Shown: positions 25,291 through 34,944, numbered from the stretch's first letter. The stretch is 35,387 nucleotides of DNA from an uncultured Bacillota bacterium (GCA_958426775.1 CATZZP010000020.1:1-35387), one strand, 5' to 3'. Translations and numbers: made by a program. The notes: generated from the sequence alone by a model not told the origin.

Positions 25291-27678
25291 TTAACCCTCG
25301 CTGTTAAGCTCATGATTTTTCTTTAAACGGCTGTATACCTTTTGATGCACACTGCCTCTTTGATAGCTGCCGTTTTTGTTGATACCGCCTGCCTTTGTAC
25401 CCATAAGAAGCTCAATACCCTCGTCAATGGTTGCTATTGAATAAATATGGAATTTACCCTCTTTTACTGCATTTACAACTTCATCTGACAGGGTTAAATC
25501 CTTTTCATTCTGTACAGGGATAATAACCCCCTGACTACCTGTAAGACCTCTTTTTTTGCATATATCAAAAAAGCCCTCTATCTTATAGGTAACACCGCCT
25601 ATAGGCTGAATTTCACCCATTTGGTTTACACTGCCTGTTACTGCCAGCTCCTGGTTTATAGGAATACTGCTTAAGCTTGATAAAATTGCATACAGTTCTG
25701 TGCTTGAGGCACTGTCTCCGTCAACACCGTTATAATTTTGTTCAAAGCAAATACGGCAGCTTAAATTCAACGGAAAATCTTGTGCGTACTTTCTGCCTAA
25801 GTAACCTATAATTACCTGAACACCCTTATCATGAATAGAGCCGCTCATTTCAGCCTCTTTTTCAATATTTACAATGCCTGCCTTACCCATATAGGTGCTT
25901 GCAGTTATTCTTGTAGGCATACCAAAGGTTATATCGCTTGTTTCCATAACGCAAAGACCGTTAATCTGACCAATCTTTTTTCCGACGGTGTCTATCATAA
26001 TTTCATTATTAAGTATCATTTCACGATATTTTTTACTGTAAAGACTTACTCTGCTGTATTTTTTCTCAATAGCCTTTTTAATATAGTCACCGTTGACAGC
26101 TTCCGCCTTATCAAGCCTTGCCCAGGTGTCAGCTTCACAAAGAATTTCGTTTATTTTAGAAAAACGTGTAGTCAGCTTAGTTCGGTTTTCCGCAAGCCTT
26201 GTTGAATGCTCAACAACAGTCGCAACGGCATCACCTGTTAAAGGCAAAGCCTTGTTATCCTCAATAAAGGACTTTATAAAAGCAAGCATACCCGTAATGT
26301 TGCTATCGTTATTATCCATTTCATAATCAAACATTGCACATATTTTAAAGAGCTTACCGAAATCGTCTTCATAGGCTCTGAGCAATTCATAATAATAATT
26401 TGTACCTACTAAAATTATTTTTACATTAATAGGAGTGGGCTCGGGCTTAACACCCGAAACATTAATACCACCCAGCTGATATTCCTTTATAGGCTCAATA
26501 GTAAGCTCACCTGTTTTAAGAACACGCTTTATACACTCCCAACCAAAGGGTGTAGATAAAAGGTCTGACGCCTGTAAAATAAGATAACCGCCGTTTGCTT
26601 TATGAAGTATACCGGGCTTAATTTTAGTAAAATCAGTGGTGAAATTACCGTTTTCGCTGTCATACTCCACCTCACCTACAAGAGCAGCATAGCTTGGAGC
26701 ATAATTAACTATAACAGGTGCTCCCGTTAAGTCAGAGTTATCCACTATAAGATTGACCTTATATCTTGTAAGCTCTGCTTCTCCGCCGCCTGCAAGCCAT
26801 GGCATAACAGCGGTAACAGGGTCTTCCTCGCCGCCCTCATTGTCGTTTATAAAGTCATTTAAGTTGTCAAGAATATCCTCTTTAACAGCTGATAAATACT
26901 CCATAGCCTCCTGATTGTCACTGTATTTTTCCTGTATCGACATAATAAAGTGACCTACGGTTAAAAGACCTACATTATATTCGGATTTTTCTGTTTCCAG
27001 CTTAATCTGCTTATCTACATTTTTAAGCTTTTTCATAGCCTCAACCGTAAGCTCCTGAATTTCCTCTGAGCCTTCGGTTATAGACTTTCTTTCTTCCTCA
27101 TCAAGCTCCTCAAACTCTTCCTCGGAAATGGTTTTGCCGTCAACTATAGGCATAAAATATACCCCGCCGTTACCCATTCTTACACCAAAATTCTTTTCTC
27201 TGGCTATTTCCTGGAGCTTTTCCATTATTTCATCTTTTTCAGCTTGAAAGCGTTTTACGATACGCTCCTTTTCCTCTTCAAAATCAGCGGAGTTAAACAC
27301 CTTTGTAAGCTCCTGCTTTAAAAGTGTTATAAGCTCCTCCATATCAGTTTTAAACTCCTGGCCTTTACCTGCTTTAAGCTTAATAAGCTTAGGCTCATTA
27401 GGCTGTGTGAAGTTATGTACATAGCATAAATCAGGAGGAATAGGCTCATCCTTTGCCTGTGCTGCCGCAAACCTTTGGGCAAAGGTAGTCTTGCCGCTTC
27501 CCGGTAAGCCTGCTACATATATATTATAGCCCTTTGACTTGACGGTAAGACCGAATTTTATAGCCTCAGCACCCTCTCCCTGTCCTATAATATTATTCAC
27601 ATCAATTTTATCTATATCAAGATTAATATCCTTATTGTAAAAGCATTTAAGCTCGGTATAGTCAAGCTCCTTAATCAT
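25291..27678 (-). CDS. Lon-like ATP-dependent protease (AAA_32 type)
   Basis: A 795-residue AAA+ protease of the clostridial Lon-like group, without the N-terminal substrate domain of true LonA. Walker A is GLPGSGKT (57-64). A long coiled, charged insert lies at about 115-285. The C-terminal Lon peptidase domain has Ser656 in DGDSASSTE and Lys699 in GGVTYKIEGF. The Ser-Lys spacing is 43 residues, the same as in E. coli Lon. It should degrade damaged or regulatory proteins in the cytoplasm. The ATG follows GAGGTGAT by a few bases. It is 13 bases downstream of rimI. Confidence 0.88.
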   Translation of the reverse strand: MIKELDYTELKCFYNKDINLDIDKIDVNNIIGQGEGAEAIKFGLTVKSKGYNIYVAGLPGSGKTTFAQRFAAAQAKDEPIPPDLCYVHNFTQPNEPKLIKLKAGKGQEFKTDMEELITLLKQELTKVFNSADFEEEKERIVKRFQAEKDEIMEKLQEIAREKNFGVRMGNGGVYFMPIVDGKTISEEEFEELDEEERKSITEGSEEIQELTVEAMKKLKNVDKQIKLETEKSEYNVGLLTVGHFIMSIQEKYSDNQEAMEYLSAVKEDILDNLNDFINDNEGGEEDPVTAVMPWLAGGGEAELTRYKVNLIVDNSDLTGAPVIVNYAPSYAALVGEVEYDSENGNFTTDFTKIKPGILHKANGGYLILQASDLLSTPFGWECIKRVLKTGELTIEPIKEYQLGGINVSGVKPEPTPINVKIILVGTNYYYELLRAYEDDFGKLFKICAMFDYEMDNNDSNITGMLAFIKSFIEDNKALPLTGDAVATVVEHSTRLAENRTKLTTRFSKINEILCEADTWARLDKAEAVNGDYIKKAIEKKYSRVSLYSKKYREMILNNEIMIDTVGKKIGQINGLCVMETSDITFGMPTRITASTYMGKAGIVNIEKEAEMSGSIHDKGVQVIIGYLGRKYAQDFPLNLSCRICFEQNYNGVDGDSASSTELYAILSSLSSIPINQELAVTGSVNQMGEIQPIGGVTYKIEGFFDICKKRGLTGSQGVIIPVQNEKDLTLSDEVVNAVKEGKFHIYSIATIDEGIELLMGTKAGGINKNGSYQRGSVHQKVYSRLKKNHELNSEG

Positions 27679-27691
27679 ATAATCACCTCTT

Positions 27692-28159
27692 TTATGTGAT
27701 ACACTCTACAGGTATAAGGTACTTCCACATAATGTAAGCGTCCTCCCTGTTATCCTCATAATATTCCTTTCTTATGCCCTCCATACCAAAGCCATGCTTT
27801 TTATAAAGAGCTATTGCCGCCTTATTACTTACACGTACCTCTAAGGTAACACCAAGCATTTCCTTTTCATCGGCAATTTCAAGCATTTTAGCTACAATAG
27901 CATCTGCAATGCCCATTCTTCTGTACTTTTCATCAACTGCTATGTTTGTTATATGTCCCTCTGTTACTACATGCCACATACCGCCGTAGCCTGCCACCTT
28001 ACCGTCAACTAAGCCAACAAAATAATATGCAAGACCTCTTGACATTCTGTCCAGCTCATTCTCCATAGACTTACGTGACCAAGGAATGGCAAAGCAGCTT
28101 TTCTCAAGCTCTAAAATAGCATCAAGATGCTCACCTGTCATTTTAACTACTTCTATCAT
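27692..28159 (-). CDS. rimI: Ribosomal protein S18-alanine N-acetyltransferase
   Basis: A GNAT acetyltransferase of 155 residues that by family acts on the N-terminal alanine of ribosomal protein S18. The acetyl-CoA loop YRRMGIADAI is present, with LEVRVSNKAAIALYKKHGF after it, the usual RimI signature. Its start overlaps the tsaB stop as ATGA. The order tsaE-tsaB-rimI is a common bacterial cluster; tsaD, often the next gene, is replaced here by a Lon-like protease. Confidence 0.92.
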   Translation of the reverse strand: MIEVVKMTGEHLDAILELEKSCFAIPWSRKSMENELDRMSRGLAYYFVGLVDGKVAGYGGMWHVVTEGHITNIAVDEKYRRMGIADAIVAKMLEIADEKEMLGVTLEVRVSNKAAIALYKKHGFGMEGIRKEYYEDNREDAYIMWKYLIPVECIT

Positions 28160-28854
28160 GGGTTACCTCTCAGCTGTTCCTCTCTTTCCCTTTCTGCCTG
28201 GGATTTTCTTAAATATATAATTTCAAAATCGTCATAGCTGACCGCCTTATCATATCTTTGTAAGGCTAAAGCACCTACACAAGCGGCTCTCTGCATATTA
28301 CAGGACACAGGTGCAAAGGTAAAGCCCTGACTGTATTCCTTGATTTTATCTGCAAACACAGGCACACCGTCACCTAAAAATACGGCATTTTCACTTATAG
28401 CCTTAACATATTCCAAAAGTTCGTTTATATCACAAGCCATATATTCGCTTAAAAGCTTAAACTCACTTGAGGTGTCATATACAGCTGTATATACCTGATT
28501 ACGCCTTGCATCCATTATAGGCACTACAAGCGAATTGCTGTGTGTTACATTATATGCAATGGCATCTAAAGTAGGTATGGGAATTATTTTTTTATTAAGA
28601 CCATGGGCAAGTCCCTTTGCAGTAGCCGCACCTATCCTTAAGCCCGTAAATGAGCCGGGACCGTTGGCACAGGCAATATAATCAATATCCTTTAAATCAA
28701 CCTCAATCATTTTGCATATAGCCTCTACCATAGGCATAAGAGTCTGAGAATGAGTCTTTTTATAGTTTGTGGTAAATTCCGCTATGGTTTTATTTTCATC
28801 GACTAATGCACAGCTTGCTACCAAGCCTGTTGTATCAAGTGAGAGTATTTTCAT
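28156..28854 (-). CDS. tsaB: tRNA threonylcarbamoyladenosine biosynthesis protein TsaB
   Basis: TsaB binds TsaD and TsaE in the complex that makes t6A at position 37 of tRNAs reading ANN codons. The 232 residues have an ASKHA fold with ILSLDTTG at the start and the family motif ANGPGSFTGLRIGAATAKGLA near 63-83. It overlaps tsaE and rimI by four bases on each side. TsaD itself is not in this window. Confidence 0.94.
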   Translation of the reverse strand: MKILSLDTTGLVASCALVDENKTIAEFTTNYKKTHSQTLMPMVEAICKMIEVDLKDIDYIACANGPGSFTGLRIGAATAKGLAHGLNKKIIPIPTLDAIAYNVTHSNSLVVPIMDARRNQVYTAVYDTSSEFKLLSEYMACDINELLEYVKAISENAVFLGDGVPVFADKIKEYSQGFTFAPVSCNMQRAACVGALALQRYDKAVSYDDFEIIYLRKSQAEREREEQLRGNP

Positions 28855-29279
28855 TCTAACACCTCTATTTTTCTGTAGTTTACACCCTTTTCAAGATCTT
28901 TTGTAATGTTGATATTTATAATATTATCAGGTAACAGCTCTTTAATAAGCTCTGCCCATTCAACAAGGCAAACACCGTTACCGAAGAAATACTCCTCATA
29001 GCCTATTTCATAAAGCTCCTCAGGGTCCTCAATACGATATACGTCAAAATGATAGAAATTCAGTCTTCCCTCATATTCGTTTACAATAGTAAAGGTTGGG
29101 CTTGTAATATGCTCATCTATATCAAGACCTAAGGCAAAGCCTTTTGTAAATACGGTTTTTCCCACACCAAGGTCACCGTTAAGGCAATAGATTTGTCCCT
29201 CTTTTGCTGTTTCGCCTATTTTTTTGCCGATAAGGAGCGTTTCCTCCTCGCTATGGGTTTCATATACCAACACTATCAC
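28851..29279 (-). CDS. tsaE: tRNA threonylcarbamoyladenosine biosynthesis ATPase TsaE
   Basis: TsaE is the ATPase of the t6A complex. The 142 residues contain Walker A GDLGVGKT (35-42), then SPTFTIVNEYEG and FYHFDVYRIEDPEEL, all standard for the family. VEWAE near the C terminus is the conserved tail motif. The gene is 9 bases after the rhodanese gene and overlaps tsaB by ATGA. Confidence 0.95.
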   Translation of the reverse strand: MIVLVYETHSEEETLLIGKKIGETAKEGQIYCLNGDLGVGKTVFTKGFALGLDIDEHITSPTFTIVNEYEGRLNFYHFDVYRIEDPEELYEIGYEEYFFGNGVCLVEWAELIKELLPDNIININITKDLEKGVNYRKIEVLE

Positions 29280-29288
29280 CTCACATTA

Positions 29289-29594
29289 CTACATTACTAT
29301 TTCAAAGGGCCAGTCTATAATTCCGCCGAAATCAAGTACATTTTTATAGCCAAGCTCAACAAGCCTTTTTGCCGCTATTGCACTTCTCCTGCCGCTTCGG
29401 CAGTATACCAGATACTCTGCCTCCTTATTGGGTAAAAGCTGTTTTGCCTTATTGTCAAAGTCGCTTAAGGGTACAAGTATACTGCCCTCAATATAACCCT
29501 CATCAAGCTCATCAGCCTCACGCACATCAACAATTATGTCATTGCCTTTATCCATTATAACCTTTGCCTCTACGGGGTTTATCCTTTTATACAT
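29289..29594 (-). CDS. Single-domain rhodanese-like protein
   Basis: A 101-residue rhodanese. VDVREADELDEGYIEGS is the typical N-terminal part and VYCRSGRRS forms the active-site loop with Cys65. Such proteins carry persulfide sulfur, but the partner is not evident. The CRSGRRS loop is complete, so it is likely active. It sits between xth and tsaE with gaps of 3 and 9 bases. Confidence 0.88.
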   Translation of the reverse strand: MYKRINPVEAKVIMDKGNDIIVDVREADELDEGYIEGSILVPLSDFDNKAKQLLPNKEAEYLVYCRSGRRSAIAAKRLVELGYKNVLDFGGIIDWPFEIVM

Positions 29595-29597
29595 ATT

Positions 29598-30350
29598 TTA
29601 CCTCATTTCAAGCTCTACGGGACAATGGTCAGAGCCAAAAACCTCTGTGTGGATTTTAGCATCTATAAGTCTGTCCTTTAATCTTTCACTTACAATATAA
29701 TAGTCAATACGCCAGCCTGCGTTTTTTTCTCTCGCCTTGAAACGATAGCTCCACCAGCTGTAAACTCCCTCCGTATCAGGATAAAAATATCTGTAGGTGT
29801 CCACAAAGCCACTATCTAAAAGCTCTGTCATTTTGCCTCTTTCCTCATCGGTAAAACCTGCATTTTTCCTGTTGGTTTTAGGATTTTTAAGGTCAATTTC
29901 CTTGTGGGCAACATTAAGGTCACCACAAAGAATAACAGGCTTAACCTTGTCCAGCTCCTTTAAATAGCTTCTGAAGGCATCCTCCCAAGTCATTCTGTAG
30001 TCAAGCCTTGCAAGCTCATTTTGAGAATTGGGAGTATAACAGGTTACATAATAAAAGTCCTCAAATTCAAGGGTAATTACTCTGCCCTCCTTGTCATGCT
30101 CCTCAATATTAATACCATAGCTGACATTTAAAGGTTTAAGCTTACTGAAAACCGCAACACCTGAATATCCCTTTTTTTCAGCATAATTCCAGTAGCAATG
30201 ATAGCCTTCGGGGGCAAAGTCAATTTGTCCCTCCTGAAGCTTTGTTTCCTGTACGGAAAACAAGTCTGCATTCTCTTCATTAAAGAAGTCAAGAAAGTTC
30301 TTGCCCACACAGGCTCTTAAACCGTTTACATTCCAAGAAATCATTTTCAT
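29598..30350 (-). CDS. xth: Exodeoxyribonuclease III / AP endonuclease
   Basis: A DNA repair nuclease of the exonuclease III family that cuts at abasic sites. The 250 residues contain ISWNVNGLRA, Glu35 in VQETKLQ (metal ligand), GDLNVAHKEIDL, WSYRFKAREKNAGWRIDYY and the terminal SDH (Asp241, His242). The start overlaps the stop of the giant pectinesterase gene as ATGA, so translation of the repair enzyme may be coupled to that of a secreted enzyme. Confidence 0.94.
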   Translation of the reverse strand: MKMISWNVNGLRACVGKNFLDFFNEENADLFSVQETKLQEGQIDFAPEGYHCYWNYAEKKGYSGVAVFSKLKPLNVSYGINIEEHDKEGRVITLEFEDFYYVTCYTPNSQNELARLDYRMTWEDAFRSYLKELDKVKPVILCGDLNVAHKEIDLKNPKTNRKNAGFTDEERGKMTELLDSGFVDTYRYFYPDTEGVYSWWSYRFKAREKNAGWRIDYYIVSERLKDRLIDAKIHTEVFGSDHCPVELEMR

Positions 30351-33300
30351 AAATTAACAACCTCGTATAATCTGTACAACGCCCAAAGACCTATTTCATT
30401 TGAAATTGAACCCTCTGAAAGCTCATACACGTCATTTAGTTTATTTTCATCTATTCCCTTATACTCCAGACTTGCCTTAAGCACAGCTGTCATAGTTTCT
30501 CCGTCAAGGACTGCCTCCGGATAAAAATAACCCTTGCTGTCACCTTTTATAATACCTATGCTTCCTGCTGAGCCTATAGCCTTCTCATAGGATTTACCGC
30601 TTACTATATCCTTAAAATTAGAAGTATAGCCTTTATTTTCTATACCTATTATTTTTACAAGACTTTCGATAAATTCACCTCTTGTAAAAATATCCTTTTC
30701 ATTAAGCTTTGCATCTATAATATAGTTTTTAAGGGTAGCAGAGGAATACTTTAAGTTGTTCATAATCTGCTTAGCAAGAGTTTTTGCACCAAACTCACTA
30801 AAAGAGCTTGCGTCAATGCCCTTTTTGCTGTCTAAAGGATTAAGTACCTTACTGCCTTCCTCACCCATATTTTTATATAAATTATAGGATATATCGCTGA
30901 CATTTACAAAGTAAAGGGAATGGTCAATTACAATATCCTTTATATCATCAGCATATCCCTTTGTAGTATCAACAGCCTCACCCTTATCGTTAAAAGCTCT
31001 GTCGCAAATAGGAGTTAGAAGAATAGGCACTGCCTTTTTGTCAAGCACAGGCTTAACATAATAGTTGTATACATTATAATAAAAGCTCTTATTGCTTTCC
31101 TTATTACCGCCGCTTGGCAGATAGCCTGCACCCAAGCTGTCGCTGTCATATCTGCCAAAGGAAATCATAACATAGTCGCCCTGCTCAATATTATTCATAA
31201 GGTGGGTATATTCCTCAGACTGAGCAAACTTCTTTGCTGTAGCTCCTACCTTAGTATAGTCCTTTACGGTTATTTTATCTGACAAATATTCATCAAAATA
31301 TTCACTGAAGCTATGTGAGCTGAAAATATCACTATCCTGTGAAGTTGCACCTGTATCACCCACTACAAAAAGGTTAGCTGTTTTCATAACATCTGTTTTT
31401 GATACAGCCAGTGATGAGGCTTTAAGGTGAGCCTTAAGCTCCGGAATTTTATCGCCTATAGCCTCTGCAAGTTTACTTGCTACTATATTGGCACCAAACT
31501 TATTATAGTGAGTTAAGTCCATTGAGCCATCGTCCTTAACATCATGCAAGCCCTGTGTAGTCATTACACCGTAGCTTTCATACAAAGAGGCAGTAATTGA
31601 ATAAGCATCTATACAGATAACATTATTTTCCTTAGCTACCTGCTCTGCAGCTACCTTATAGCCATTATCCTCACCAAAGGCAGGCTGTATTTTGCCGTCC
31701 TTATCAAAGAGAACACGACAAACAGGGGTAATAATTACGGGAATACCTCCCTTTTCCCTGACCTGCTCAACATACTGCTGTAAGTACCATTTAAAGGTAC
31801 CGCTTTCATATGGGTAAAAGGTCTTTTCATAAGGATAATCATCATTTTTATAAAACTCATAAATTCTATCAGGAGTTTTTGTTTTAGTAGCCTTAACTGT
31901 AGGATATATACCGTTTTCGTCAGGTGTACCCAAAAGTACTGAATGCTCAATACCCGCATTTTCATCGGTTCTGTTATCATTATGACCAAACTGTATAAAT
32001 ACATAATCACCCTGCCTTAGCTGTGAAGTTATATCCTTAAGTCTGCCCTGATTAATGTAAGAGCGTGTACTTCTGCCTCCCTCGCCCTTATTAATAATAT
32101 CAACGCCGTCGTCAAAGTAGTTTACTACATATTCACCCCAACCGCCTATGGAGTTATCCTCACCGTAGTATTTAACAGTTGAGTCACCTGCAAGATAAAT
32201 CCTTATCTGATTATCCTTATCAAGCTTTTTAACCTCATCAACGGTAATCATATCAAGTAACCAGATTTCAGGCTTACCGCTAAAGTCAATCCTTAAGCTA
32301 CCGCCCGATAAAGGCTCGGCATCCGTTACTGTTTTGTTTATAAGCTTTGTATCACTGCCCTCAAGGCGGTATGAAAGATTAATTTCACCTTCATTTTTGG
32401 TAAGAGTAATATACATATACGGATTATCCTTACCACTGTTGGTAAATACGGCATTTTTCAGCCTGTTTTCATCCTGATAAAGTATAGTTTCCTCACCGTT
32501 TAAGCCCTTATAGAGGTTAAGCTTTAAACTTTTTGTATTACCGCCTCTTTCAACAGATAATCTGTAATATCCCTTTTCGCTGTTATTAATATAAAAGTCC
32601 AGCTTATCCTCACTGCTTAAGCCTGTACCCTGCGGATTACATCTTATTTTAAACTCATATTTACCCTCTGTAGGGCTTAAGGTATTATATTCAAGTGAAG
32701 CAGTTTCACTTACGGGTGCGGCAACACTATTGTTACCCTCCGTAACAAGCTTCCACTCGCCCTTCGTCTGAAAGGCTGTTAAGCTGTTAAAGCCATCTCT
32801 TAAATAATTTGAGGTGCTATCCTCTGACTTAACTACTGCACCCACTGAGGTAGCTCTTACCTCCTCGCCTAATGTACCGTAGGTGGTTTCTGTAGCAGGG
32901 CAAACGCCTAAAACAATTTGTGAGCCTACATCACCGTTCTGTACTGTATAGGTTTTGTAATAGTCACCAATGCCTTCCTTCAAAAGTGTAGCTTCTCCGT
33001 TTTTAAGAGCATACCATCTGATAAGAGATTTATCTGCAGCATTATCACTGCTAAGAGCAAAGCTATAGTTTGCCGTAAGCTTATCACCCGGCTTTATTGT
33101 ATCCTTAGCAGAGATTTTAATACTTTTAACCTGAGGCACAGGTGTTTTAGCCGCTGTTACATTTACCTCGGCATAAGCTGTTAATCCGTTTTCAAGCTGA
33201 GCGTATACCTTCGACTTACCAAGCTTTAAAGCAGTAATTTTATCATTTTCCACCTTAACATTGTCATTATCTGCATAGTAGGTTACATTACTTTTAGCCC

Positions 33301-34507
33301 CTACAGGCAATACCATTGCCTTAAGCTGTGTGCTTTCACCTAAAGGCAGATTAACTTCATAGTTATCTAAAGTAATATCTGCGGCTTTTTTACTTGATTT
33401 ATCAGCCTTTGCAGGATTCCAGTCATCATTACCGCTAAGCACATTATAAGGGTTATAGGCTTTTGCCTGCTCCTCCGTAAGCTGTTTTACAAAATCTGCT
33501 CTTGCAGAGGTATCAAGCTTACCGCCCTTTGAATTTTTACTGTCATACTCCATAAATCTTACTTTACCTGCGACAGTTGTATCGTCCCAAAGACTAAAGC
33601 CCTCTGCTGAAAGTAAATCAGGCATTTTACAGTTAATAAAAACTGACTGTGAACCATAGTTAGGATAACCTCTGTCACACTGCCAAGGTCTGCCTAAATC
33701 AACCTTATTTTGAAGCTCCTGTGTATACTGCTTGTCTACTGTAAGTTCACACTCATTAAATACATAGCCTAAATTAAAAAGAGTTGTATTGGGGGCTGTA
33801 AAATGACCTCCGTTTTCATAATATGCCATAAAAAGCTTACATTTATTAAAATACGCTGTGGCATCACCAAAAATAAAGTCAACTGTACCCTCAATATAAC
33901 AGTTATCAAGATAAACCCTTGCACTATTGCTCTTGCCGTATACATTCTGACCCATTGAGGCACCCTTTAAATAAAGGGTATCCTGTCTGCCTATAAAGCG
34001 ACAGTCCTCAAGAATAACCTTATCTGCAAGGCTGACAAAAGCTACTGCCTGGGTTTGCTTACGTGCTGTGTCTGTAAGGTTATAGCTGTTTTCAAAGGTA
34101 ATATTTTTAGCTGAAAAGCCCTTTGCCTCAGCAGTTACGGTAAATGAAGCAGACTTTTCGGTACCTGCATTCTTGCCGCTGTCTTCATGACCGTTTGCCT
34201 TGTCATAGGTAATTACAACCTCCTCAGCCTTTCCTTTACCAATAATATTAATATAAGGCTTATCTACCTTTACACATTCCTCATAAACACCCTTATCTAC
34301 ATATATATAAACAGGATTATTTTCGGTAGGAATATGACTGACAGAGGCAACAGCCTCGTTAATTGTATTATAGTCATATCCGTTGCCCTTACCTACATTT
34401 ATACTAGTGCTTGCCATTACACCTACAGGATTAAGTGCTGTTACGGCTGTCATTGTAATAACCATAGTCAACAGCTTTGCTGTAAACTTTACAAATCTGT
34501 TTTTCAA
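30347..34507 (-). CDS. Secreted, S-layer-anchored pectinesterase and acetylesterase (CE8-Ig-SGNH-SGNH-SLH)
   Basis: A surface enzyme of 1386 residues that should remove methyl and acetyl esters from pectin. Residue numbers count from the GTG-frame start, three higher. A signal peptide ends near VGVMAS (31-36). The CE8 pectinesterase domain (about 38-355) has Gln156, RQDTL (Asp179), VDFIFG (Asp213) and LGRPW (Arg276). A BIG2-like domain (380-455), a second Ig-like part (460-565) and a beta-rich, CBM-like domain (570-765) follow. The CE12-like SGNH domain (772-1020) has GDST (Ser779), GHND and THYNKFG (His1003). A second, degenerate SGNH domain (1045-1255) and an SLH module (about 1275-1345) end the protein. 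The start is TTG at 34507, 8 bases after AGGAG; GTG at 34516 would lie in that site. Confidence 0.9.
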   Translation of the reverse strand: MKNRFVKFTAKLLTMVITMTAVTALNPVGVMASTSINVGKGNGYDYNTINEAVASVSHIPTENNPVYIYVDKGVYEECVKVDKPYINIIGKGKAEEVVITYDKANGHEDSGKNAGTEKSASFTVTAEAKGFSAKNITFENSYNLTDTARKQTQAVAFVSLADKVILEDCRFIGRQDTLYLKGASMGQNVYGKSNSARVYLDNCYIEGTVDFIFGDATAYFNKCKLFMAYYENGGHFTAPNTTLFNLGYVFNECELTVDKQYTQELQNKVDLGRPWQCDRGYPNYGSQSVFINCKMPDLLSAEGFSLWDDTTVAGKVRFMEYDSKNSKGGKLDTSARADFVKQLTEEQAKAYNPYNVLSGNDDWNPAKADKSSKKAADITLDNYEVNLPLGESTQLKAMVLPVGAKSNVTYYADNDNVKVENDKITALKLGKSKVYAQLENGLTAYAEVNVTAAKTPVPQVKSIKISAKDTIKPGDKLTANYSFALSSDNAADKSLIRWYALKNGEATLLKEGIGDYYKTYTVQNGDVGSQIVLGVCPATETTYGTLGEEVRATSVGAVVKSEDSTSNYLRDGFNSLTAFQTKGEWKLVTEGNNSVAAPVSETASLEYNTLSPTEGKYEFKIRCNPQGTGLSSEDKLDFYINNSEKGYYRLSVERGGNTKSLKLNLYKGLNGEETILYQDENRLKNAVFTNSGKDNPYMYITLTKNEGEINLSYRLEGSDTKLINKTVTDAEPLSGGSLRIDFSGKPEIWLLDMITVDEVKKLDKDNQIRIYLAGDSTVKYYGEDNSIGGWGEYVVNYFDDGVDIINKGEGGRSTRSYINQGRLKDITSQLRQGDYVFIQFGHNDNRTDENAGIEHSVLLGTPDENGIYPTVKATKTKTPDRIYEFYKNDDYPYEKTFYPYESGTFKWYLQQYVEQVREKGGIPVIITPVCRVLFDKDGKIQPAFGEDNGYKVAAEQVAKENNVICIDAYSITASLYESYGVMTTQGLHDVKDDGSMDLTHYNKFGANIVASKLAEAIGDKIPELKAHLKASSLAVSKTDVMKTANLFVVGDTGATSQDSDIFSSHSFSEYFDEYLSDKITVKDYTKVGATAKKFAQSEEYTHLMNNIEQGDYVMISFGRYDSDSLGAGYLPSGGNKESNKSFYYNVYNYYVKPVLDKKAVPILLTPICDRAFNDKGEAVDTTKGYADDIKDIVIDHSLYFVNVSDISYNLYKNMGEEGSKVLNPLDSKKGIDASSFSEFGAKTLAKQIMNNLKYSSATLKNYIIDAKLNEKDIFTRGEFIESLVKIIGIENKGYTSNFKDIVSGKSYEKAIGSAGSIGIIKGDSKGYFYPEAVLDGETMTAVLKASLEYKGIDENKLNDVYELSEGSISNEIGLWALYRLYEVVNL

Positions 34508-34613
34508 AAAAATCACTCCTAAATTTATAATTTATATAATACCAACTTTATTACATAATTTCCTATTGTAAATAATATCACAAAGCAAGCTTTTTAACAA
34601 GCCTTTTTCCACG

Positions 34614-34642
34614 AAAAAAAGGAGTGCCCATAAGCACTCCTT
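34614..34642 (-). terminator. Minus-strand terminator upstream of the pectinesterase gene
   Basis: AAGGAGTGC (34619-34627) pairs with GCACTCCTT (34634-34642) around CCATAA, and on the minus strand ends in T7. It is probably a second barrier against readthrough from the rRNA/tRNA operon. Confidence 0.75.
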
Positions 34643-34655
34643 AATTGGTTTTATG

Positions 34656-34691
34656 ATATTTGGTGCGAAAAAAACACACCAAATATTTTTT
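34656..34691 (+). terminator. Orphan plus-strand terminator-like hairpin
   Basis: ATATTTGGTG (34656-34665) pairs with CACCAAATAT (34677-34686) and is followed by T6 on the plus strand. No plus-strand gene precedes it. Confidence 0.45.
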
Positions 34692-34921
34692 GCAGATAAT
34701 TTATAATAATAAGTGCAACACAAATAAATCATAAGATAATTTCTGTGGTATTATGAAATTGACCAAATAACTTGACCAAAGAACAAAAATCTTATGAGCT
34801 ATAATCATCTTACCATAAACAAAAGCTCTTGTATATTTCAATTTCAAAAAATTTAATAACAATCTATACCGCCGAAGCTCAGATTTTGTCGACCACAGGT
34901 TGACAAATAACCTTAAAAAAT

Positions 34922-34944
34922 AAAAAAACTGTCATTTCTGACAG
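34922..34944 (-). terminator. Terminator of the rRNA/tRNA operon
   Basis: On the minus strand CTGTCA-GAAA-TGACAG forms a GNRA-capped hairpin followed by TTTTTTT, 15 bases after the tRNA-Asp. Confidence 0.85.

Noticed and set aside
34187..34571. Plus-strand frames opposite the start of the pectinase gene
   Set aside because: They mirror the pectinase signal peptide and CE8 coding sequence and show no ribosome binding site or family features.
34532..34732. Small minus-strand frame before the pectinase gene
   Set aside because: It runs through two terminator-like hairpins and its product has no coherent features.
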